A stretch of 64,000 nucleotides of DNA from Streptomyces nigra. Its GTDB lineage: Bacteria; Actinomycetota; Actinomycetes; Streptomycetales; Streptomycetaceae. The DNA lies in assembly GCF_003074055.1 (NCBI RefSeq), contig NZ_CP029043.1, positions 1,426,001 through 1,490,000 of the forward strand, read 5' to 3'. A model generated the notes under the pieces. That model saw nothing but the letters and a program-made list of their open reading frames with translations, was not told where the DNA came from and did not search any database. Position 1 is the stretch's first letter; every line of letters starts with the position of its first letter. Shown piece after piece: positions 1 through 7,094 of this stretch. The translations under genes and the position numbers were made by a program.

Positions 1-1123
1 GGACGGGGCCGAAGATCTCCTCCTGGGCGATGGTCATGTCGGGAGTGACCTCGGCGAAGACGGTCGGGCTGACGAAGTACCCCGTCTCGCGCGGCGGTTC
101 GGCGCTTCCCGCTACCAGCCGGGCGCCTTCCGCGACACCCTTGCCGATGTAGCCGAGCACCCGCTCCTGCTGCCGGGCGCTGACCACGGGGCCGATGCGC
201 TCGCCGTACTTGGCGGCGGCCTGCGCCGCCAGCTCCACGGCCTCGTCGTACCGGTCGCGGTGGACGAGCATCCGGGTCCAGGCGCTGCACGTCTGGCCGG
301 AGTTGGACATCACGTTGGCGACACCGACGTTGACCGCCTTGGCGAGGTCGGCGTCCGGCAGGATGACGTTGGCGGACTTGCCGCCGAGTTCCAGGGCGAC
401 CTTCTTGACGGCGGCGCCCGCGATCGAGGCGATGTGCCGTCCGACGGCCGTGGAGCCGGTGAAGGAGACCAGGTCGACGCCCGGGTGCTCGGCGAGCGCC
501 TGCCCGGCGACCGGGCCGAGGCCGGTGACCAGGTTGAAGACGCCCGCGGGGAGACCGGCCTCGTGGACGGCCTCGGCGAACAGCTGGGCGACCAGCGGGG
601 TGTTCTCGGCGGGCTTGAGGACGATCGCGCAGCCCGCGGCCAGCGCCGGGGCCGCCTTGGCGACGATCTGGTGGAGCGGGTAGTTCCAGGGCGTGATGGC
701 GCCGACCACGCCGATCGGCTCCTGGTACACGGTCGAGTTGCCGACCTTCTCCTCGAAGGCGTACGTGCCCGCGAGCTCCGCGTACGAGCCGGCGACCGCG
801 ATGGGCACGGCCGCGTGGACGGCCTGGGAGAACTTCAGCGGGGCGCCGAGTTCGGCGGTGACCGTCTCGGCGATCTCGTCCCGGCGCGCGTCGAGGACGT
901 CCCGCAGGGCGGTCAGCCGCGCGGCGCGCTCGGCGGGCGGCGTGGCGGTCCAGCCCGGGAGCGCGGCGCGGGCGGCCCGTACGGCGGTGTCGACGTCGGC
1001 GGCGGTACCGGCCGGGACGGTGCCGATGACCTGCTCGTCGGCCGGGTTCACCACCTCGATGACGTCCTGGCCCGCGGCGGGGCGCCAGGCTCCGTCGATG
1101 TACATGCCGTCGTGTGCCTTCAT
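1..1123 (-). CDS. Aldehyde dehydrogenase family protein (C-terminus cut by window edge)
   Basis: NAD(P)-dependent oxidation of an aldehyde to the acid. About 374 codons are visible; the family is usually 460-500 residues, so the last quarter lies outside. Seen in order: TPWNYP (residues about 144-149), cofactor-loop FTGST (221-225), general-base Glu in ELGGKS (245) and the nucleophile Cys in GQTC (279). The ATG is preceded by GGGAGG at a 7-base distance, which fixes the start. The sequence resembles the gamma-aminobutyraldehyde/betaine-aldehyde group, but substrate cannot be assigned. It follows a MalK-type ATPase on the same strand after 168 bp that contain repeated AAACTAG boxes, so it probably has its own regulated promoter. 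Confidence 0.9.
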   Translation of the reverse strand, partial: MKAHDGMYIDGAWRPAAGQDVIEVVNPADEQVIGTVPAGTAADVDTAVRAARAALPGWTATPPAERAARLTALRDVLDARRDEIAETVTAELGAPLKFSQAVHAAVPIAVAGSYAELAGTYAFEEKVGNSTVYQEPIGVVGAITPWNYPLHQIVAKAAPALAAGCAIVLKPAENTPLVAQLFAEAVHEAGLPAGVFNLVTGLGPVAGQALAEHPGVDLVSFTGSTAVGRHIASIAGAAVKKVALELGGKSANVILPDADLAKAVNVGVANVMSNSGQTCSAWTRMLVHRDRYDEAVELAAQAAAKYGERIGPVVSARQQERVLGYIGKGVAEGARLVAGSAEPPRETGYFVSPTVFAEVTPDMTIAQEEIFGPV

Positions 1124-1185
1124 GGCGGTTCCTCCCGGGGCGGGCCGTCGGCCGGCCGCCTGCGCGCTCGTCGTTCCGGCTGGGG

Positions 1186-1238
1186 TCGTCCGGCTCACCA
1201 AACTAGTCGTCCGGCTCACAAACTAGCGGCGATAGTTT
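1186..1238. promoter_or_regulatory. Tandem 20/21-bp repeats with AAACTAG boxes upstream of the aldehyde dehydrogenase
   Basis: Two almost identical units (1186-1206 and 1207-1226, differing by one C) each end in AAACTAG; the second AAACTAG (1220-1226) also pairs with ATAGTTT (1232-1238) as an inverted repeat. The cluster lies 62-115 bp upstream of the aldehyde dehydrogenase start. I read it as an operator for an unidentified regulator; no regulator gene is adjacent. Confidence 0.5.
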
Positions 1239-1291
1239 TAGCGCGCCAGGGACCTCAGGGGATCGGCCGCACCGGAAGGCGCCCCGTCCGC

Positions 1292-2629
1292 TCACTCCTC
1301 CAGGTCCGGCAGCCGCGCCGGGGCGGGGCAGATGCGATCCCCGTGCTGGTCGAAGACGAACAGGTGGGCGATGTCGACGAGCAGCGGCACCTGCATGCCG
1401 TGCCGCAGCGCGTAGTCGGGCGTGGTGCGCACGATGAGGTCGCCCGGGAGCCGCCCCTCGGGCGGCGCCGGCTCGATGGCGGGGGCGGCGGGTTCCTCCA
1501 CCGCGACCACGGGACCGGCCCGCAGGGCGCCCGCCCGGCCGCGCAGCCGCTCCAGCACCGTGCCGCCGTCGCGGCGGCGCCGGCGTCCGGTCGGGGCGGG
1601 GCGCGGCGCCTCCAGATCGGGGACGACGGCGGGCCGGGAGCCGGTGTTGAAGTGGACCAGCACCTCGTGCCCCTGGAACTCCACATGCTCGACCAGGCCC
1701 GTGATGAGCGCCTCCCCGGGCCGGGCGGCGGACCGGTCGCCGATCCGCACGGCCTCCGAGCGCAGGCCCACGATGACCTCGCGGCCCTGCTGGACCCGGA
1801 GCAACTGGTGGTCGAGGCTGAGGGGTTCGGGCAGCCGCAGGAACTGCTTGCCGAGGCTGATGGTCATGGCGCCGTCGAGCGGCGCGCGGACGACGCCGCG
1901 CAGCAGGTTGATGCGCGGGGTGCCGATGAAGGCGGCGACGAAGACGTTGCGGGGCAGCGCGTACACCGTGCGCGGGGTGCCGACCTGCTGGAGGACGCCG
2001 CCGCGCAGGACGGCGACCCGGTCGCCGAGCGACATGGCCTCGGCCTGGTCGTGGGTGACGTAGACGGTGGTGACGCCGAGGGTGCGGGTCAGGCCCGATA
2101 TCTCGGCGCGCAGATGGTTGCGGAGCTTGGCGTCGAGGTTGGACAGCGGCTCGTCCATCAGGAACGCGGTGGGGCGGCGGGCGATGGCGCGGCCCATGGC
2201 GACGCGCTGGCGTTCGCCGCCGGAGAGCTGGCCGGGGAAGCGGTCGAGCAGCTCTTCGATGCCGAGCATGCGGGCGGTGGCCTCGACCCGGGGGCGCGGA
2301 TCGGCGCCGGGTGTCTCGATGCGCAGCGGGAAGCCGATGTTGTCGCGGCTGGTCATGCTCGGGTACAGCGCGAAGTTCTGGAAGACCATGGCCATCCGGC
2401 GCTCCGCGGGCAGCAGTTCGTTGGCGTGCTCGCCGTCCAGCAGCAGCTCGCCCTCGTCGATCTCCTCCAGACCGGCGATCATGCGGAGCACGGTGGACTT
2501 GCCGCAGCCGGAGGGCCCGAGGAGGACGAGGAACTCGCCGGGCCGGATGTCCAGGGAGAGCCGGTCGACGACGCGGACGCCCCGCGTGTACGACTTGCTC
2601 ACGTCGTGCAGAGAGATGGCGCGTGTCAT
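1292..2629 (-). CDS. ABC transporter ATP-binding protein, MalK/MsiK type, without adjacent permeases
   Basis: Cytoplasmic ATPase that energises an importer. All ABC motifs are present: Walker A GPSGCGKST, Q-loop VFQNFALYP, signature LSGGERQRV, Walker B FLMDEP followed by the D-loop, and the H-loop in YVTHDQ. The remaining C-terminal third is the regulatory TOBE-like region of the sugar/polyamine (CUT1) subfamily, interrupted by an Arg- and Pro-rich stretch around residues 325-390. A GTG 24 bases upstream would add eight residues; I prefer this ATG because a GGGGG run precedes it and the homology begins there. No permease or binding protein is beside it, so it may serve several importers in trans, as MsiK does in Streptomyces (known for MsiK, inferred here). 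Confidence 0.88.
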   Translation of the reverse strand: MTRAISLHDVSKSYTRGVRVVDRLSLDIRPGEFLVLLGPSGCGKSTVLRMIAGLEEIDEGELLLDGEHANELLPAERRMAMVFQNFALYPSMTSRDNIGFPLRIETPGADPRPRVEATARMLGIEELLDRFPGQLSGGERQRVAMGRAIARRPTAFLMDEPLSNLDAKLRNHLRAEISGLTRTLGVTTVYVTHDQAEAMSLGDRVAVLRGGVLQQVGTPRTVYALPRNVFVAAFIGTPRINLLRGVVRAPLDGAMTISLGKQFLRLPEPLSLDHQLLRVQQGREVIVGLRSEAVRIGDRSAARPGEALITGLVEHVEFQGHEVLVHFNTGSRPAVVPDLEAPRPAPTGRRRRRDGGTVLERLRGRAGALRAGPVVAVEEPAAPAIEPAPPEGRLPGDLIVRTTPDYALRHGMQVPLLVDIAHLFVFDQHGDRICPAPARLPDLEE

Positions 2630-2782
2630 GACGGAATGCCCCCGAGGGCTCACTCGATCGCCTCGTGCGGGTCGTACGGGGCGTGTGAGTCACGGAAGTT
2701 AACGGAATGTGTGCGGCCGGGGGAAGGGAACGGGCCGGATCGGATGGCGCGGTCCAGCACGTGAGAAAGCGGACGCTTCCAT

Positions 2783-3568
2783 TCAGCCCTTACGGCCGGG
2801 CTCGCGGGTCGCCGTGAGATGCGCGAAGACCACCACGTTGCCCGAGTAGCCGGTCCTGCGGTCGTAGGTGCCGCCACAGGTGATGAGCCGCAGCTCGGGC
2901 CGGTCGCGGGTGCCGTACACCAGCCGGTTGGGGAACTTGTCCTTCTCGTACGCCTTGATGGTGTCGACGGTGTAGACGGCGGTACGTCCGTCGGCGCGCC
3001 GCACCTCGATCCGCTTGCCGCGCTTCAGCTCGCCCAGGCCGCCGAAGACGGCGGGCCCGGTGTTCGTGTCCAGGTGGCCGACGGCGACGGCGGTGCCGGG
3101 CTCCCCCGGCGAGGGCCCGTCCGTATACCAGCCGGCCAGTTCGGGCTTGTCCTCGGGCGGTGTCCCCAGCCGGCGCTCGCTGTCCAGCCCCAGGTCCATG
3201 AGCGCTGCGTCGACGCCGATGTACGGGATGACGATGCGGGTGGCCCGGGAGCGGGGCAGTGTGCGGGGCGCGGGGCGCGGGGACGCCGCCTCGGCCCGGG
3301 GCGCGGCGGACGTACGGACGGGACTCGGGGCCGGGGTCGGGGAACCCGGGGACGGGTCCGGGGAGGCGCCGGGGCCGGCGACACCGGGGCGCGCGTCACC
3401 GGCCTCGACCGCCCCGGGCTCCGGAGCCGGCGCGGCCGTGCCGGCTCCGTGGCCCTCCCGGTGGACGACCTTGTCGGCGCCCATCACCAGGACGGCGGTG
3501 AGGACCGCCGTCCTGGCCAGCCGGTAGGGGCGCCTGCGGTACCAGGGCCGGCGCCGCCTACGCGCCAT
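2783..3568 (-). CDS. Class F sortase
   Basis: Membrane-anchored transpeptidase-like protein of 261 residues. A basic N-terminus and a hydrophobic segment (about residues 17-30) form the anchor, then a Pro/Ala-rich linker to about residue 105, then the sortase barrel. The catalytic triad is visible: His in VGHLDT, Cys in LITCGG and Arg in DRRTGYSG. The ATG overlaps the end of the upstream gene by 11 bases, implying translational coupling. Class F enzymes are widespread in actinobacteria, and their substrates are mostly unknown. The upstream secreted protein is the obvious partner to consider, although it lacks an LPXTG-like signal. Confidence 0.9.
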   Translation of the reverse strand: MARRRRRPWYRRRPYRLARTAVLTAVLVMGADKVVHREGHGAGTAAPAPEPGAVEAGDARPGVAGPGASPDPSPGSPTPAPSPVRTSAAPRAEAASPRPAPRTLPRSRATRIVIPYIGVDAALMDLGLDSERRLGTPPEDKPELAGWYTDGPSPGEPGTAVAVGHLDTNTGPAVFGGLGELKRGKRIEVRRADGRTAVYTVDTIKAYEKDKFPNRLVYGTRDRPELRLITCGGTYDRRTGYSGNVVVFAHLTATREPGRKG

Positions 3569-4172
3569 GCGTACGGCGACGGAGCCGGTACCACATCACC
3601 CCGCCCACGGCGGTCAGGCCTACGGCGGCGGCGCCGGCGACCGTGGTGAAGGCCTGGTCACGGGCGATCCCTCCACCCCCGGCGGCCGGTCCGCCCTGCG
3701 GGGCGGGCGAGGGGGTCGACATGGAGGCGCGGCAGTCGACGGTGAAGGTCTTCTCCCGGTTGGTGGCGGTGGCACCCGTGAACTCCCAGGTCAGCCGGTA
3801 CTGGCCGTCGGGGAGCGTCAGGTCCTCGGTGTGCCCGACACCGTTCCTGAGGTTGAGGGTGCCGTTCAGCGTGGCTCCGCTCGGGACCGCCGGCGCGGTG
3901 ACGATGTTCCAGGTGACGGCCGTGACGGTCTCGAAGTTGGCCGCGTCGAGGTAGAACCGGCAGACCCTGGGCTCGTCGATGGCGTCGCCGTACGGAGTGC
4001 GCGCGACCCCGTCCCACGGTGCCGTGTGGACCTTGAGGGTGCCGTTGTCCCCCGGGGCCATCGGAGCGGCTGCTCCGGCCGACGGCAGCCCGGTGATCGG
4101 GGTCAGCGCGGCGGTGAGCGCCGTGACGGCGGCGATGCGCGCGGCGCGGCGTCGAAGAGGCGTGGTGGGCAT
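3558..4172 (-). CDS. Secreted protein with C-terminal membrane anchor, co-transcribed with the sortase
   Basis: 204 residues from the ATG preceded by GGAGGA. An upstream in-frame start would add 11 residues but has no ribosome site. A signal peptide ends near AGAAA. The mature part has two Cys and a beta-rich look, followed by a Gly/Pro linker. The protein closes with a hydrophobic segment and RLRRRTHGA, the usual layout of a cell-surface protein held in the membrane. I find no LPXTG, LAXTG or similar motif before that segment. The family is not recognised. Overlap with the sortase gene suggests a joint function at the cell surface. Confidence 0.75.
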   Translation of the reverse strand: MPTTPLRRRAARIAAVTALTAALTPITGLPSAGAAAPMAPGDNGTLKVHTAPWDGVARTPYGDAIDEPRVCRFYLDAANFETVTAVTWNIVTAPAVPSGATLNGTLNLRNGVGHTEDLTLPDGQYRLTWEFTGATATNREKTFTVDCRASMSTPSPAPQGGPAAGGGGIARDQAFTTVAGAAAVGLTAVGGVMWYRLRRRTHGA

Positions 4173-4183
4173 GCGAGTCCTCC

Positions 4184-4223
4184 GAGTCAGACGATTTTCG
4201 TACAAATCGCTCGTCTCTGACTC
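4184..4223. promoter_or_regulatory. Nested inverted repeat between the MFS gene and the sortase operon
   Basis: A 40-bp dyad: outer arms GAGTCAGACGA and TCGTCTCTGACTC (with a 2-base insertion), inner arms CGATTT and AAATCG around TCGTAC. It is unusually AT-rich for this genome and begins 11 bp upstream of the ribosome-site region of the secreted-protein gene. It may be an operator or the transcription terminator of the MFS gene; position does not decide between them. Confidence 0.5.
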
Positions 4224-4271
4224 TCTTTCACATCTGCCCTCAAGATCGTGGCAGCAGGGCCTTACGGCCCA

Positions 4272-5510
4272 TCAGATACCACTCTTTCGACGCAATACGG
4301 CCTCCGGTCCTTGCCGTGGACCGCCGTCCTCCGTCTCCCCGGACGGCCGTGCGGGCGAGCGCAGGGCCGTCCCCGCCGACACCAGCAGCAGCGCGCCCAG
4401 CATCACGAAGGGTGCCGCCACCCCGGCCACCCCCGCCACCAGGCCCGCCGACGCGGGCGCGGCGACCTGCCCGAGCCGGTTGCCGGTCAGCCGCAGCGCG
4501 AGGGCGGTGGAGCGGGCGGCGTCGGGGGGGGCCTGGACGACGGTCGTCATCGACAGCGGCTGGCCGACGCCGAGGCAGAACCCGAGCGCCGTCAGCATCG
4601 CGGCGAGCGCCCACACCGGCACCGGCAGCGCGATGCCCGCGCAGAGCAGGGCGCCGAGCAGACAGGTGACCGTCAGCAGGGCCGTACGGCCGAGGAGGCG
4701 CAGCAGCGGAGTGAGGACCAGGCGGCAGGCGATGGTCGCCGCGGCGCGCAGGCTGAGCAGCACCCCGATCACGGAGGGCGCGATGCCCCGGTGCTCGCCG
4801 ACCACCGGGAGGTAGGCGGTGAGGATGTCGGTGGCGGACAGCACGGAGAGGCTGACGAAGATGCCGGCCGGCACACCCCGGGCGCGCAGGATGCGCCGGA
4901 CGGGAACCCGGTCCCCCGGTGTCTTCCGGGACGCGGCCGTCGTACGGCTCTCTATGCGCCACAGCGAGGAGAAGGCGACCGCGCAGCCGGCGCCCGCGAC
5001 CAGCAGGGCGAGCGCGCTGCTGTGCGCCCGGTCCGCCCCGCCGATCAGCGCGCCCGCCGCGATCGGCCCGACGAGCTGGCCGAGGGAGGCGCCGATGGTG
5101 AAGTGCCCGAAGTTACGGTCCTGTTCGTGCGGGGCGGACTGGCGGGCGACGAGGGACTGCGCGCCGATGACGAAGCTGAGGTGGCCCAGGCCCATCACCC
5201 CGCTCCAGACGGCCATCGCGCCCAGCGAGCCGGCCAGGCCGCTCAGCGCGCAGCCCCCGGAGATCAGGACGACCCCGGCGGGCAGCAGCGGGGCGCAGCG
5301 CCCGTGGTCGGTACGGCGGCCCAGCGGGACCGCCGCGAACAGCGGTAGCAGGGCGTACACGCCCGCGATCACGCCCACCGCCCGCTCGTCGGCCCCGAGC
5401 GCGAGGGCCCGGTAGGAGACGGCGGGCCGGGCCATCGACACCGCCCCCTGCGCGAAGCTGAAGGCGATGACGAGGCGGAGCAGCCAGCCGCGGTTCCCAC
5501 CGGGCGCCAT
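4272..5510 (-). CDS. MFS transporter
   Basis: 412 residues, about 12 hydrophobic segments in two halves. The loop between segments 2 and 3 carries the MFS motif A remnant PLGRRTDHG. The general sequence style is that of small-molecule or drug efflux members, but the substrate cannot be named. GGAGG stands nine bases before the ATG. It begins 24 bp downstream of the citrate-type transporter gene on the same strand, so the two are probably co-transcribed. Confidence 0.85.
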   Translation of the reverse strand: MAPGGNRGWLLRLVIAFSFAQGAVSMARPAVSYRALALGADERAVGVIAGVYALLPLFAAVPLGRRTDHGRCAPLLPAGVVLISGGCALSGLAGSLGAMAVWSGVMGLGHLSFVIGAQSLVARQSAPHEQDRNFGHFTIGASLGQLVGPIAAGALIGGADRAHSSALALLVAGAGCAVAFSSLWRIESRTTAASRKTPGDRVPVRRILRARGVPAGIFVSLSVLSATDILTAYLPVVGEHRGIAPSVIGVLLSLRAAATIACRLVLTPLLRLLGRTALLTVTCLLGALLCAGIALPVPVWALAAMLTALGFCLGVGQPLSMTTVVQAPPDAARSTALALRLTGNRLGQVAAPASAGLVAGVAGVAAPFVMLGALLLVSAGTALRSPARPSGETEDGGPRQGPEAVLRRKSGI

Positions 5511-5534
5511 GAGCGAATTCCTCCGTGCAGCGGG

Positions 5535-6959
5535 TCAGATGGTGCCGAACAGGATGCCCGCGCCCAGGATCACCAGGCAGGTCGCGGCGGCCCACTTGAC
5601 CACGAACCGGGTGTGGTCGCCGAACTCGACCTTGGCCATGCCGACGAGCACGTAGACGGCCGGGACGAGCGGGCTGGACATGTGCAGCGGCTGGCCGACC
5701 AGGGATGCGCGGGCCATCTCCAGCGGGGTGACGCCGTGGGCGGCCCCGGCCTCGGCGAGGACGGGCAGGACACCGAAGTAGAAGCCGTCGTTGGACATGA
5801 AGTAGGTGAGCGGCAGGCTCAGCACCCCGGTGACCAGCGCCATGTGCGGGCCCATGGCCTCGGGGATGACGTCCACCATCCAGGTGGCCATGTGGTCGAC
5901 CATGCCGGTGCCCTGCAGGACACCGGTGAAGACGGCGGCGGCGAAGACCATGCCGGAGACGTTGAGGACGTTGTCGGCGTGGGCGGCCAGCCGGGCCTTC
6001 TGGTCCGGGATGTGCGGGAAGTTGACGGAGAGCGCGAGCGCGGCGCCGAGCAGGAACAGCACCGGGATGGGCAGCAGTTCCATGATCATGGCGGTCAGCA
6101 GGGCGACCGTGAGCAGCGCGTTGAACCAGTAGAGCCGGGGGCGCAGGGTGGGCCGGTCGGGGTCGAGGGCGGCGAAGCGCTCGTCGTCGGCGCCGTCGGT
6201 GCCGTCGGTGCCGTCGGTGGTGGTGCCGGTGGTGGTGCCCGAACCGCCGCCGGGCGCCGGGGAGTCGGGCGTGCCGGTGCCGCCGGCGCCCACGAGGACC
6301 GTCTCGGTCTCCTTCTCGGTCACCAGGACCTCGTCGAGGGCGAGCGTCCCGAGGCGCCTGCGCTCGCGCACACCGAGGACGTACGCCAGGCCGATGACGG
6401 CCACCAGGCCCACGGCGAGGGCGGGGATCATCGGGACGAAGACATCGCCGGCGTCGACCTTGAGCGCGGTGGCGGCGCGGGCGGTCGGGCCGCCCCAAGG
6501 GAGCGTGTTCATCACGCCGTTGGCCATCGCGGCGACACCCGTCATCACGACCAGGCTCATCTTCAGGCGCTTGTAGAGCGGGTACATCGCCGAGACCGTG
6601 ATCATGAAGGTGGTCGAGCCGTCGCCGTCGAGCGAGACGATCGCGGCGAGGACCGCCGTGCCGACGACGATCCGCATCGGGTCGGCCTTGCAGAACCTGA
6701 GGATGCCCCGCACGATCGGGTCGAACAGGCCGACGTCGATCATCACCCCGAAGTAGACGATCGCGAACATGAGCATGGCCGCGGTGGGCGCGAGGCCGGT
6801 GACGCCGTCGATGACGTAGTCGCCGAGCTTCGCGCCCTTTCCGACGAAGACGCAGAACGCGGCCGGGATCAGCACGAGCGCCGCGATCGGTGACATCTTC
6901 TTCATCATGATCAGGACCAGGAAGGTCGCGATCATGGCGAAGCCGAGAATGGTCAGCAT
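5535..6959 (-). CDS. CitMHS-family citrate-metal symporter
   Basis: 474 residues from MLTILGF; the open frame extends 35 codons further upstream, but that part is not membrane-protein-like and includes operator-like repeats. Family features are the N-terminal MLTILGFAMI, LDGDGSTTFMI, the PWGGPTARA loop and SNDGFYFG, with about 12 membrane segments. Known members import citrate complexed with Mg, Ca or other divalent metals together with protons. A Gly/Thr/Asp-rich cytoplasmic loop (about residues 235-275, DNA 6180-6250) is built from short repeats and is longer than usual. The likely partner is the downstream MFS gene. Confidence 0.88.
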   Translation of the reverse strand: MLTILGFAMIATFLVLIMMKKMSPIAALVLIPAAFCVFVGKGAKLGDYVIDGVTGLAPTAAMLMFAIVYFGVMIDVGLFDPIVRGILRFCKADPMRIVVGTAVLAAIVSLDGDGSTTFMITVSAMYPLYKRLKMSLVVMTGVAAMANGVMNTLPWGGPTARAATALKVDAGDVFVPMIPALAVGLVAVIGLAYVLGVRERRRLGTLALDEVLVTEKETETVLVGAGGTGTPDSPAPGGGSGTTTGTTTDGTDGTDGADDERFAALDPDRPTLRPRLYWFNALLTVALLTAMIMELLPIPVLFLLGAALALSVNFPHIPDQKARLAAHADNVLNVSGMVFAAAVFTGVLQGTGMVDHMATWMVDVIPEAMGPHMALVTGVLSLPLTYFMSNDGFYFGVLPVLAEAGAAHGVTPLEMARASLVGQPLHMSSPLVPAVYVLVGMAKVEFGDHTRFVVKWAAATCLVILGAGILFGTI

Positions 6960-6968
6960 GAGTGGATA

Positions 6969-7023
6969 CCTAACGTTCGCCCTTGAACGACCCACCAGGG
7001 CCGGCGGTGCGTTGGACGTTAGG
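6969..7023. promoter_or_regulatory. Repeated AACGTT-type boxes upstream of the citrate transporter
   Basis: CCTAACGT (6969-6976) pairs with ACGTTAGG (7016-7023), and CGTTCGCCCTTGAACG (6974-6989) is itself a palindrome with a 6-base centre. The set lies 10-64 bp upstream of the transporter ATG. Such symmetric boxes suit regulator binding, for example induction by citrate, but the regulator is unknown. Confidence 0.5.
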
Positions 7024-7094
7024 TCCCGCCGAACAGCGTTAACAAGACGTTGACACGCGAGCAATAAGCGCAGAAGTCCAGGTCAGAGCTTTGC

